DNA of 64,000 bases from an uncultured Lachnospiraceae bacterium (GCA_947305245.1 CAMZDG010000002.1:124001-188000), one strand, 5' to 3'. Counted from the stretch's first letter, positions 53,217 to 61,324 are shown. Notes: generated by a model not told the origin, from the sequence alone. Made by a program: numbers and translations.

Positions 53217-53969
53217 TTAGCCTTTTTCAGAAATCTTATATCCCTTAGAATAGATGGTTTTGATCTGTCGTCCCTCTACTCCAAGGCTTTTGCGGAGCTT
53301 CTTTATGTGATTATCCACCGTCCGGTCCGTTCCTTCATAATCCATCCCCCAAACCAGATCAAGCAACAACTCTCTGGTAAAAATCTGGTTGGGATGGCGA
53401 AGCAACGTAATAAGAAGATCGAATTCCTTTGGGGTGAGATCCACTTTCCTTTCATTTACCCAAACCTCCTGCGTTTTCAGGTCCGCTTGGATCTTTCCGC
53501 AGGTCAGCTTATGCTTTCCTTTTTCCCCATCTCCACCATCCGCATCGCCTAACCCGCTTCTTCGAAGAATTGCCCCATCCCTCGCATCAGCATCACTGGA
53601 CTTACTTCTTCGAAGAATCGCACCGACTTTCGCGTATAACTCAGACAAAAGAAATGGCTTGCAGACATAGTCATCGCATCCCAGTTCATACCCTCTCAGC
53701 CGATCTTCCTCCCTAACCTTCGCAGTGATCATGATTACAGGAACCTCTGAACTTTTTCGCAGCTCTCGAAGAAGAATAAATCCGCTCATGCCAGGCAACA
53801 TCACGTCCAGCAAGATCAAGTCATAGCCCCCCTCTTTGATCTTCCCTAACCCTTCCTGTCCCGTCGCTGCGCAGTCCACCTCATAAATCTGCTCCCGTCC
53901 TTGCAGATAGTCGCTGATCCCTTCCCGGATCATCTCATCATCTTCCACCAATAAAATCCTACTCTTCAC
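53217..53969 (-). CDS. OmpR-family response regulator with duplicated linker
   Basis: About 250 residues. Receiver domain: LLVEDDEMIREGISDYLQG, LILLDVMLPGMSGF (phospho-Asp), CKPFLLSE. The winged-helix domain ends TIYSKGYKISEKG. Between them the linker contains AILRRS-type units twice (48-bp tandem duplication), making it about 25 residues longer than usual. I chose the GTG at 53969: the longer frame to 54020 would begin upstream of the predicted transcription start. Confidence 0.92.
   Translation of the reverse strand: MKSRILLVEDDEMIREGISDYLQGREQIYEVDCAATGQEGLGKIKEGGYDLILLDVMLPGMSGFILLRELRKSSEVPVIMITAKVREEDRLRGYELGCDDYVCKPFLLSELYAKVGAILRRSKSSDADARDGAILRRSGLGDADGGDGEKGKHKLTCGKIQADLKTQEVWVNERKVDLTPKEFDLLITLLRHPNQIFTRELLLDLVWGMDYEGTDRTVDNHIKKLRKSLGVEGRQIKTIYSKGYKISEKG
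53542..53637 (-). repeat. 48-bp tandem duplication in the regulator linker
   Basis: Two copies sharing GCATC...TTCTTCGAAGAAT at an exact 48-bp offset (for example TTCGAAGAAT at 53561 and 53609), in frame, 16 residues each. Confidence 0.8.
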
Positions 53970-54010
53970 GGCCCCTATTCCTTTCAAAAAAGATACGTTC
54001 TCCTTTGATA

Positions 54011-54039
54011 ATACTATCATAAAAGGAAAACGTATCCAA
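54011..54039 (-). promoter_or_regulatory. Promoter of the regulator-kinase pair
   Basis: TTGGAT (54034-54039), 17-nt spacer, TAGTAT (54011-54016). Confidence 0.6.
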
Positions 54040-54064
54040 AATATATCTTATGATTTATTTTATC

Positions 54065-54184
54065 TAATGATTCTTTTATTATTTCGCTTAATGATTCTTT
54101 TAGCATTTTTCTTAATGATCCTTTTAGCATTTTTCTTAATGATCCTTTTAGCATTTTTCATAATGATTCTTTTATCATTTCAGA
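54065..54184. repeat. 24-bp tandem repeat array, five units
   Basis: Units start at 54065, 54089, 54113, 54137 and 54161, exactly 24 bp apart, each TAATGATYCTTTTAGCATTTTTCT-like. The first and last are the most diverged. Within a unit AATGAT and a matching ATCATT/AGCATT half form a small dyad. The last unit overlaps the 3' end of the nuclease gene. The array may also end its transcript. Confidence 0.9.
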
Positions 54185-54978
54185 AACAATTCAATTTTCC
54201 TGCGTATGTCAGAAGTCATCAACGGACGTTCCTGCGTTTCAAATGACAAAATTAAACTATCACCAATGTAAATGCCATGATGCTCATAGTTTTCTATCTT
54301 CCCAAAGTTCTTATTCGCATAATCCCCATCACCTAACAACCCCAAATGTTCCCAATACATAGTCTTTCTTAATCTGACGTTCAGGCACGTAAAATCCGGA
54401 TATGCGTATCTATTTCCATCAAGTTTAACCCGTGTTTCATATCGATAGGGCACCTGCATTTTAAACAGAGTGTCAGCAATAATCTTTTCCGATTTTGACC
54501 GCACAAACTCGCCTTGCTCTGTTTCATATAATCCTTTTTCCGGAAATGGATTCTGTTCTCCCTGATGCTCCTCCATCCAATTTTGAACATACTCTTTGTC
54601 TGACAATACAAGCGGCTTCACAAAAGCTTTTCTGCCCTCACATAGGTTAGTATACATTTTTTCTATTGCCATAGGGTCATACTTCTTCAAAAATGCGTCC
54701 AGCCGTTTTTCCATCTCAACTAATTTTTCTAAAGATCTTTTCTCATAATCTCTTTGAATCATTTTCGCCAAAAAATCTCGATTCTTTGACGGTACATATA
54801 TTTCATTAAGGGAACCTTTCGCTTTATAAAAGTATTGCTTTTGTCCACCTCCCGAAGCAGTCACTCTTATGCTTCCCTCCGGCAATCCAGTATAATTATT
54901 TCTCGATCTTTTTAGTTTCATAATCATGCTTTCAATCTCAGCATGCTGCTCCATAAGCTCTTTTGAATAATCAATCAC
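54175..54978 (-). CDS. PD-(D/E)XK-like nuclease domain protein
   Basis: A 267-residue AT-rich gene with a GTG start after AAAGGAG. Residues 1-145 are mostly helical with a coiled stretch (EKRSLEKLVEMEKRLDAFLK). The C-terminal part shows a nuclease-like pattern: RSKSEKIIADTLF (E164), YRYETRVKLDG, YAYPDFTCLN (D195) and MYWEHLGLLGDGDY (E210, H211). The PDF...EHLG pattern recurs in nuclease domains attached to bacterial helicases; here it stands alone. A lysine after E210 is not where the classic motif has it. The gene lies between two repeat arrays. Confidence 0.75.
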   Translation of the reverse strand: MIDYSKELMEQHAEIESMIMKLKRSRNNYTGLPEGSIRVTASGGGQKQYFYKAKGSLNEIYVPSKNRDFLAKMIQRDYEKRSLEKLVEMEKRLDAFLKKYDPMAIEKMYTNLCEGRKAFVKPLVLSDKEYVQNWMEEHQGEQNPFPEKGLYETEQGEFVRSKSEKIIADTLFKMQVPYRYETRVKLDGNRYAYPDFTCLNVRLRKTMYWEHLGLLGDGDYANKNFGKIENYEHHGIYIGDSLILSFETQERPLMTSDIRRKIELFLK

Positions 54979-55112
54979 TCTTGCTCTCCTTTATTGTTTT
55001 TTGTAATTTTCATCTCTTCTCCTGTTTTTTGTTCTACAAGCATTTACACTTCTGCAAAAGTCATTTGCATTTTTGACCGTTTTTGTATGTCATCCAGTTG
55101 TTTCCTGCAAAC

Positions 55113-55490
55113 GTCTACTGCTTTTTTCACACATTAACCCTGCTAGTAGTAAATTCCAGTAAACGTCTACGGCTTACTTTTCATTTAGGCTCTACCAGCA
55201 GTATTTCTCGCCAATTATCTACTGCTTTTTTTACACATTAGCCCTTCCAGCAGTAACTTTCAGTAAGCGTCTACGGCTTACTTTTCATTTTGGCTCTGCC
55301 AGCAGTATTTCTCGCCAAATGTCTACTGTTTTTTTTACACACTAGCCCTTCCAGCAGTATCTTTCAGTAAGCGTCTACGGCTTACTTTTCATTTTGGCTC
55401 TACCAGCAGTATTTCTCGCCAATTATCTACTGCTTTTTTTACACATTAGCCCTTCCAACAGTAACTTCAAATAAACATCTACTACTTTTT
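55113..55490. repeat. 52-bp periodic repeat array with alternating unit types
   Basis: A RTCTAC start recurs at 55113, 55165, 55217, 55269, 55321, 55373, 55425 and 55477, exactly 52 bp each. Two unit types alternate, giving a 104-bp higher-order period. Type A begins CTACTGCTTTTTTTACACAT; type B begins CTACGGCTTACTTTTCATTT. Both carry CAGCAGTA about two thirds along. In type A, TACTGCT pairs with AGCAGTA. At A-to-B junctions AGTAAGC-GTCTACG-GCTTACT is a hairpin followed by TTTT. All frames are broken by stops. Confidence 0.92.
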
Positions 55491-55635
55491 TTCGTTGTTT
55501 GTAATATAAGCCGTAATTTCGTAAAAAACATAATTTTATAGAATAAAATGGGATATGTGGCGAAAGGATGCCTGCCACAAGGCGAAAACTACGTGAAATA
55601 ATGAAATGAATTAACTCAAGATTATTTATCAAGGA

Positions 55636-55668
55636 ATCATTGGCAGCACTGGTCGTACTGCCAATGAT
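55636..55668. terminator. Stable hairpin downstream of oadA
   Basis: ATCATTGGCAG / CTGCCAATGAT, 11-bp perfect arms. It lies 80 bp past the oadA stop. There is no long T run, so it may act as an mRNA 3' end or an imperfect terminator. Confidence 0.5.
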
Positions 55669-55749
55669 CTTAATGATAAATGAATAATAATTTATAGTTC
55701 AGTCTCGCTTGCTTCCACTGTTCTCATCATCGAAAACGAATGGCAAAAG

Positions 55750-57177
55750 CTACACCGGATAAGCTCCGTTCTTGGTGTCGGCGATGGTCTGATCCACCTT
55801 TTCCTGCTGAGCCTGACGGTACTTGAAGAAGTCGGTTGCAACCTGAGGGAACAGTGCGTAAGAAAGCACGTCCTCGTCCTGCTGCTTCCATTCCTTCATC
55901 TCGCTCTCGAGCTTGTCGAGCTCGTTGGGGATCAGGTCTGCAGGACGGCAGGTAATACGCTTCTCGCCAGGGATAACCTTGTCGATGACTTCCTGGCTCA
56001 TGGGCTTGATGGTCTGGCCATACTCGCCGCGAAGCACTGCCTTGGTCTCCTTGGTTGCCATCTTGTAACGCTCGCCAAGCAGTACGTTGAACACTGCCTG
56101 CGTACCAACGATCTGAGAAGAAGGGGTAACCAGAGGGGGCTCACCGAGGTCCTTACGAACCTGAGGGATTTCCTTGAGCACGTCATAATAACGATCCTCT
56201 GCGTTCTGCTCCTTCAGCTGGCTCACCATGTTGGAAAGCATTCCGCCGGGTACCTGATACAGCAGCGTCTTAATGTCAACGCCCATTACCTTCGGGTTGA
56301 GCAGGCCGGTCTTCAGGCACTCATCTCTGTAGGGACGGAAGTAATCTGCAATCTCAGCAAGAAGATTCTGATCAAATCCGGTGTCATAAGGCGTGCCGCG
56401 GAAGGTCTCAACCATAACCTCGGTTGCAGGCTGGGAAGTACCCAGTGCGAAGGGACTCATTGCACAGTCGATCACGTCAACCCCTGCCTCAACGGCCTTT
56501 AAGTAAGTCATACTTGCAACGCCGGAGGTGTAATGGGTATGCAGCTGGATGGGAAGGTTGGTAGCGCTCTTCATTGCACTGATCATTTCAGCTGCCTTGT
56601 AAGGAACCAAAAGTCCTGCCATGTCCTTGATACAGATGGAGTCAGCACCCATCTCCTCAATCTTCTTTGCCATGTCCATCCAGTACTCGATGGTATAAGC
56701 ATCACCAAGCGTATAGGAAAGGGCAACCTGTGCATGACCACGGCCCTCCTGTACCTTGAACTTATTGGTAGCATCAACGGCTGCCTGCAGGTTTCTAAGA
56801 TCGTTCAAGCAGTCAAAAATACGAATGATGTCGATACCGTTGGAGATGGACTTCTGTACGAAGTATTCCACCACGTCATCTGCGTAGGGTCTGTAACCCA
56901 AAATGTTCTGACCGCGGAACAGCATCTGCAGCTTCGTGTTCTTGAATCTGTCGCGCAGCTTTCTCAGTCTGTCCCAAGGGTCTTCCTTCAGGAAACGAAG
57001 TGCCGCATCAAAGGTTGCGCCGCCCCAACACTCTACGGAATGATAACCAACCTTGTCCATCTTCTCAGCGATGGGAAGCATCAGCTCGGTCGGCATTCTG
57101 GTTGCGATCAGAGACTGATGCGCGTCACGCAGCACGGTCTCTGTAATTTTAATAGGCTTCTTTTCGATTTCAGCCAT
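55750..57177 (-). CDS. oadA: Oxaloacetate decarboxylase alpha / pyruvate carboxyltransferase (5S-like) subunit
   Basis: A 475-residue carboxyltransferase that moves CO2 between oxaloacetate/pyruvate and biotin. Family blocks are ITETVLRDAHQSLIATRMPT (metal-binding Asp), MLFRGQNILGYRPYADD, FDCLNDLRNL, CIKDMAGLLVPYKA, LHTHYTSGVASMTYL and TPSSQIVGTQA. The C-terminus stops without a biotinyl domain, so it uses the separate carrier in the cluster, as the 5S subunit of transcarboxylase does. Start at 57177 (GGAGGA upstream); last gene of the cluster. Confidence 0.95.
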   Translation of the reverse strand: MAEIEKKPIKITETVLRDAHQSLIATRMPTELMLPIAEKMDKVGYHSVECWGGATFDAALRFLKEDPWDRLRKLRDRFKNTKLQMLFRGQNILGYRPYADDVVEYFVQKSISNGIDIIRIFDCLNDLRNLQAAVDATNKFKVQEGRGHAQVALSYTLGDAYTIEYWMDMAKKIEEMGADSICIKDMAGLLVPYKAAEMISAMKSATNLPIQLHTHYTSGVASMTYLKAVEAGVDVIDCAMSPFALGTSQPATEVMVETFRGTPYDTGFDQNLLAEIADYFRPYRDECLKTGLLNPKVMGVDIKTLLYQVPGGMLSNMVSQLKEQNAEDRYYDVLKEIPQVRKDLGEPPLVTPSSQIVGTQAVFNVLLGERYKMATKETKAVLRGEYGQTIKPMSQEVIDKVIPGEKRITCRPADLIPNELDKLESEMKEWKQQDEDVLSYALFPQVATDFFKYRQAQQEKVDQTIADTKNGAYPV

Positions 57178-57218
57178 GATATTCTCCTCCATGATTATAC
57201 TATTTTACCTCATCAGTC

Positions 57219-57238
57219 AGTTTCCGAACGGGGAAACT
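57219..57238. other. Small intercistronic hairpin oadB-oadA
   Basis: AGTTTCC / GGAAACT around a 6-nt loop, immediately behind oadB's upstream neighbour gap. It may adjust relative expression of oadA. Confidence 0.4.
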
Positions 57239-57243
57239 AAAAC

Positions 57244-58395
57244 TTAGAACACTCCGAAAATTGCCATGAACGTACCGGCTGCCACGGCAGTACCGATCAC
57301 GCCTGCCACGTTGGGTCCCATTGCATGCATCAGCAGGAAGTTGGTAGGATCAGCCTCCGCACCGACCTTCTGGGATACACGTGCTGCCATGGGTACTGCA
57401 GATACGCCTGCGGATCCGATCAGAGGATTCGTCTTTCCCTTGGTGATCAACATCATGAGATCGCCGAAGAGAACACCGGCCGCGGTACCAAAGACGAATG
57501 CACAAAGACCAAGGGCAACGATCTTTAAGGTATTCAGGTTCAGAAATGCCTCTGCGCTGGTGGTCGCACCAACGGAGGTACCAAGCAGGATGACAACGAT
57601 GTACATGAGTGCATTGGAAGCCGTATCCGTCAGCTGTCTCACCACGCCGCTCTCACGGAAGAGGTTACCAAGCATCAGCATTCCAACCAGAGGAATGGTG
57701 GTGGGAAGGATCAGTCCAACCACGATCGTAACGATGATGGGGAACAGGATCCTCTCCAGCTTGGAAATGGGACGAAGCTGGCTCATCTTGATCTTTCTCC
57801 AGCTGTCCTTCGTGAGAAGCTTCATCACGGGCGGCTGGATAATGGGTACCAGTGACATGTAGGAATAAGCTGCAACGGCAATGGGTCCGAGAAGTCCGGT
57901 CTGTCCAAGCTTACTTGCAAGGAAGATGGAGGTAGGGCCGTCTGCGCCGCCGATGATGGAAATGGCTGCGGCAGCCTTGTCGTTAAAGCCAAGCCAGATT
58001 GCGCCAAAGTATGCGGCAAAGATACCGAACTGAGCCGCAGCGCCAAGCAGAAAGCTCTTGGGATTAGCGATGAGGGGACCGAAGTCGGTCATTGCGCCCA
58101 CGCCCATGAAGATCAGGGACGGAAGGATCGCCCACTCATCCAGCAGATAGAAATAATGCAGCAGACCGCCGACGCCGTTTGCGGCTTCTTCGGTGCTGAT
58201 CATAATATCCGGATAAATGTTTACCAGCAGCATGCCGAACGCAATGGGCGTGAGCAGCAAAGGCTCAAACCCGTGCCGGATGGCCAGGTAAAGGAAAAAG
58301 CATGCAACCAGGATCATCAGATAGTTGCCCCAGGTCAGATTAAAGAAGGCTGTCTGATGGATCAGATTGCTGAACGTATTCACGATATAGTCCAT
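57244..58395 (-). CDS. oadB: Sodium-translocating decarboxylase beta subunit
   Basis: A 383-residue membrane protein with about nine helices that decarboxylates carboxybiotin and pumps Na+. It contains the ion-site blocks ADGPTSIFLASKLGQTGLLG (conserved Asp), PIAFGMLLVNIYPDI, FPIIVTIVVGLILPTTIPLV, TSVGATTSAEAFLNL and the Ser/Asn region GSAGVSAVPMAARVSQKVGA. This is the beta chain shared by oxaloacetate, methylmalonyl-CoA and glutaconyl-CoA decarboxylases, so it does not define the substrate. Confidence 0.96.
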   Translation of the reverse strand: MDYIVNTFSNLIHQTAFFNLTWGNYLMILVACFFLYLAIRHGFEPLLLTPIAFGMLLVNIYPDIMISTEEAANGVGGLLHYFYLLDEWAILPSLIFMGVGAMTDFGPLIANPKSFLLGAAAQFGIFAAYFGAIWLGFNDKAAAAISIIGGADGPTSIFLASKLGQTGLLGPIAVAAYSYMSLVPIIQPPVMKLLTKDSWRKIKMSQLRPISKLERILFPIIVTIVVGLILPTTIPLVGMLMLGNLFRESGVVRQLTDTASNALMYIVVILLGTSVGATTSAEAFLNLNTLKIVALGLCAFVFGTAAGVLFGDLMMLITKGKTNPLIGSAGVSAVPMAARVSQKVGAEADPTNFLLMHAMGPNVAGVIGTAVAAGTFMAIFGVF

Positions 58396-58451
58396 TTGTA
58401 GACCTCCTGTTGTTATTGTCTAATCAGCATACGCGATCGCGCAGACCACCC

Positions 58452-58823
58452 TTAGTTCATGGTTGCAAGAAGCGCACCTGCCTCAACAGGATCACCTACG
58501 CCAACGTTAATGCTGGCAATGGTGCCGTCCTGAGGAGCAACAACGGGAATCTCCATCTTCATGGCTTCAAGGATCACTACGGCGTCACCCTTCTTTACGG
58601 CCTGTCCAACCTTAGCTTCGATCTTGAATACCTTTCCTGCGGCACCTGCCTCGATCTTTACGCCGCCTGCCGCACCGCTTGCTGCGGGAGCTGCTGCAAC
58701 GGGAGCCTTGGGTGCTGCCTTGGGAGCAACGGGTGCCTTCACGGGCGTAGCGCCGGTGGATGCGCCCTCTTCTACTACAACGTCGTACACGTTTCCATTT
58801 ACGGTAATGGTATAATTCTTCAT
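58452..58823 (-). CDS. Biotin carboxyl carrier protein of the decarboxylase/transcarboxylase
   Basis: A 123-residue free carrier. A short N-domain (YTITVNGNVYDVVVEEG) is followed by an Ala/Pro-rich flexible linker (about 27-53) and a biotinyl domain with the attachment motif VILEAMKMEIPV. The linker acts as a swinging arm reaching all catalytic subunits. It resembles the 1.3S subunit of transcarboxylase and gamma/delta carriers of sodium pumps. Confidence 0.96.
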   Translation of the reverse strand: MKNYTITVNGNVYDVVVEEGASTGATPVKAPVAPKAAPKAPVAAAPAASGAAGGVKIEAGAAGKVFKIEAKVGQAVKKGDAVVILEAMKMEIPVVAPQDGTIASINVGVGDPVEAGALLATMN

Positions 58824-58905
58824 CTTATTCTCCTTCTGCCGCTTTTACGTGCGGCTGTCAATCATTCTAATATTTTTTCCATGCGGCCCCTCGGGAGGCA
58901 CGTTC

Positions 58906-59727
58906 CTAAAAGCGTCTGCGGATGGATCTTACGACAAATCCTTCCGTGTTCGTGCTTCCTTCATAAGCAGCGATGGCCGCGGCTATGACAGCCACAAGCT
59001 CCGTGTCATCCTCTTCCTGTGCGGCAGGCGTGACAACAGGCGTTGCAACGGGCGCCGTCGGAGTGGCAGGATCCTCTTCCTTCTTCGCAAATGCTGCCTG
59101 GATCTTCGGGATGAAACCGAAGCAGGCAATGATCAGGCTGATCAGGATCAGTACAGCGAACACGGTCGCCATGCCGATCAGAGTGTTCATGCCGGCTTTT
59201 CCCATCAGTTCCTGGAAGGAAGACTTGGGATTTAAGGCACCGCCCTCTAATCTCATGAACATGTCATTGGAAAAGATCAGTTCAATGTTCGCGGATCTCT
59301 TTTCGCATTCTACGTCGGCGTTCGCAATGATCTGGTTGCCCACGATCTTTGCAGTGACGGTTCCAAGCTCATAATAACCGTTACTAGCCATCTTTAACTC
59401 GCCGGAAGTCTCCTTGGAAATCCGAAAAGACTCAACGGCAGTGGAAAGGCCGTGGCCGTCCACGTAGAACTGGTTTTGCTCGTCATTAAATAAGTACTCT
59501 AATTCTTCATTGTCATAGCAGGAGGCAACGTAATACACCTTGTCGTCCGTCAAGTAATTGATCAGGCCAAGCATTTCGGTAAACAGATACTGTTCCACCA
59601 TCTCGATCTTCTCTTGATCGTAACGATCCTTTTGCTCCTGCTTTGCCAGCTCTGCTTCAGTCTGTCCGCATGCGGTCAGGGACAGAATGCACAGTGCCGT
59701 GCAAAGAATCGCAATTAATCTCTTCAT
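58906..59727 (-). CDS. oadG: OadG-type gamma subunit fused to an N-terminal lipoprotein domain
   Basis: A 273-residue protein. A lipoprotein signal peptide (LCILSLTACGQ, lipid-acceptor Cys near 20) leads into an outside domain of about 150 residues (DUF3887-like, GYYELGTVTAKIVGNQIIAN). One membrane helix (VFAVLILISLIIACFGFIPK, about 185-210), a Pro/Ala linker and the OadG end EGFVVRSIRRRF follow. Classical OadG is about 80 residues and only stabilises the complex. The extra lipid-anchored outer domain is a clostridial variant and its job is unknown. Confidence 0.92.
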   Translation of the reverse strand: MKRLIAILCTALCILSLTACGQTEAELAKQEQKDRYDQEKIEMVEQYLFTEMLGLINYLTDDKVYYVASCYDNEELEYLFNDEQNQFYVDGHGLSTAVESFRISKETSGELKMASNGYYELGTVTAKIVGNQIIANADVECEKRSANIELIFSNDMFMRLEGGALNPKSSFQELMGKAGMNTLIGMATVFAVLILISLIIACFGFIPKIQAAFAKKEEDPATPTAPVATPVVTPAAQEEDDTELVAVIAAAIAAYEGSTNTEGFVVRSIRRRF

Positions 59728-59743
59728 TCTCAGGTCTCCCTTT

Positions 59744-61177
59744 CTAGACCGTCAGGTGCTTCTTTGCGGGACGGTCTTCGGTCTTGGTGTACAGCATCTC
59801 GATGGCGCCGATCACGTACTTTCTGGTCAGGCCGGGCTCAACCACCTGGTCTACGTAGCCTCTTCTGGCTGCGCTAAGTACGTTGGACTGGAGCTTCTGA
59901 TATTCAGCCGCCTTCTCATCGATCACCTCGGCGCCCTGGCCGTCATACATGATCTTTGCGGCAAGCTTGCTGTCCATGGTGCCGATCTCCGCGGTAGGCC
60001 ATGCGATGGTAATGTCTGCGCCGGTCGCCTTAGAGTTCATTACGGTATATGCGGTGCCAAATGCCTTGCCGATGATCACGTTCACCTTGGGAACGGTCGC
60101 GTCAGCAAACGCTGCGGTCAGCTTTGCAGCAGCCTTTGCCATGCCCTTTTCGGAGCAGGTCGTCGCCTCAAATCCGGTCACGTTGGTCAGCGTCACGATG
60201 GGAATCTCGAAGGCATCACAGAAGTTCACAAAATCTGCAGCCTTCTGGCAGCCCTTCTTGGTCAGAACGGTTCCGAGCTTCTCTGCCACCTTGCCGTCCT
60301 CGTCACAAACCTCGCTGCGGTTTGCAACCACGCCGACGGTTGCTCCGTTCAGGCGCATAAATCCGGTCACCATGCTCTTTTCATACTCTGCCTTTACCTC
60401 GAAGAATGCATTGTCATCCGCAAGGATCGATGCGGCAACGGAGGTGTCACCGACACAGCCTGCGATCTCAGGATTCACTCTGTTGAGGTCATCCGTGCAC
60501 TCTACAAGATAGCTTGCGTCGTCTTCGTTATTAGCGGGAAGAAGGCTTACCAGCTCACGTATCTTTTCGATCACGGTCGCCTCGTCCGATGCGAAATCAA
60601 CAATCCCTGCTTCCTTTGCCTGGAACGTGGCAGATGCGGTATCGCACTTTGCCGTATTATTTCCGTCGAGACAGTTCGGTGCATTCACGAACAGCTTTGC
60701 ACTCTTCTCCTCCATAAAGGTGAAGTCTGCCATTGCGGAGAGAACGGCAAGTCCGCCGCCGCAATTCCCCATCACTGCGGTGATCTGAGGGATCACGCCG
60801 GACGCAAGGGTCTGCTTCAGATACAGCTCGCCGAACGCGTTCAGTGCGTCGGTCGCCTCCTGAAGACGAAGACCTGCGCTGTCCAGAAGTCCGATCACGG
60901 GTGCACCGGTCTTCATGGCAAGGTCATACAGATTGGCAATCTTCTTAGCGTGCATCTCGCCAAGGGTTCCGTTCATCACGGATACGTCCTGGCTATAGAC
61001 GTAAACGGGATTGCCGCCAATTACTCCGTAGCCGGTGATACAACCGTCCGAAGGAGCATCGGTGGGTTTCAGATTGAAATCCGTAGCCCTGGCGGTTACC
61101 AGCGCACCGATCTCAACGAAACTGTTGTCATCGAGCAAAGCGTTGATTCTTTGACTCGCTTTCGATGTGTTACTCAT
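59744..61177 (-). CDS. mmdA: Acyl-CoA carboxyltransferase subunit (MmdA / 12S type)
   Basis: A 477-residue crotonase-fold carboxyltransferase that transfers CO2 between methylmalonyl-CoA (or a similar acyl-CoA) and biotin. Family blocks include VYVYSQDVSVMNGTLGEMHA, GLLDSAGLRLQEATDAL, MGNCGGGLAVLSAMADF and AFGTAYTVMNSKATGADITI. The start at 61177 (MSNTSKASQR) has GGAGGG upstream; the longer frame is not family-like. First gene of the cluster. It shows no dissociated biotin domain of its own. Confidence 0.94.
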   Translation of the reverse strand: MSNTSKASQRINALLDDNSFVEIGALVTARATDFNLKPTDAPSDGCITGYGVIGGNPVYVYSQDVSVMNGTLGEMHAKKIANLYDLAMKTGAPVIGLLDSAGLRLQEATDALNAFGELYLKQTLASGVIPQITAVMGNCGGGLAVLSAMADFTFMEEKSAKLFVNAPNCLDGNNTAKCDTASATFQAKEAGIVDFASDEATVIEKIRELVSLLPANNEDDASYLVECTDDLNRVNPEIAGCVGDTSVAASILADDNAFFEVKAEYEKSMVTGFMRLNGATVGVVANRSEVCDEDGKVAEKLGTVLTKKGCQKAADFVNFCDAFEIPIVTLTNVTGFEATTCSEKGMAKAAAKLTAAFADATVPKVNVIIGKAFGTAYTVMNSKATGADITIAWPTAEIGTMDSKLAAKIMYDGQGAEVIDEKAAEYQKLQSNVLSAARRGYVDQVVEPGLTRKYVIGAIEMLYTKTEDRPAKKHLTV

Positions 61178-61276
61178 GCTTTCAGCCCTCCATTTATTGT
61201 AAATAAAACCATCACTAATTTGAACTTTTGGGATTAGATAAATCAATTCTCCCCCATTATTCAAAAATCTACATCA

Positions 61277-61304
61277 GTATAACACAAAAAAAGCAATTCG
61301 CAAA
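61277..61304 (-). promoter_or_regulatory. Candidate promoter of the carboxyltransferase cluster
   Basis: TATACT (61277-61282) with TTGCGA (61299-61304) at a 16-nt spacing. The -35 lies inside the pepF terminator stem, so the two signals overlap. Confidence 0.4.
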
Positions 61305-61324
61305 GAGGCAAATTGCTTTTTTTT
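61284..61324. terminator. Terminator downstream of pepF
   Basis: AAAGCAATTTGC / GCGAATTGCTTT stem, 5-nt loop, then TTTTTT on the minus strand. Confidence 0.85.

Larger units (their letters stand above)
54979..55749. other. AT-rich non-coding region upstream of the nuclease gene
   Basis: No credible gene in any frame. It contains the 52-bp repeat array (55113-55490) and a stable hairpin (55636-55668). The remaining sequence is low-complexity AT-rich DNA. Confidence 0.7.

Noticed and set aside
55113..55490. CRISPR array
   Set aside because: Units repeat almost completely in two alternating forms, without unique spacers of constant length, and there are no cas genes nearby.
54061..55749. Insertion sequence or prophage remnant
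   Set aside because: No transposase, integrase, terminal inverted repeats or att-like duplication was found in or around the AT-rich segment.
61178..61264. 29-residue extension of MmdA
   Set aside because: It lies largely in the leader, lacks a ribosome site and is not family-like; GGAGGG supports the ATG at 61177.
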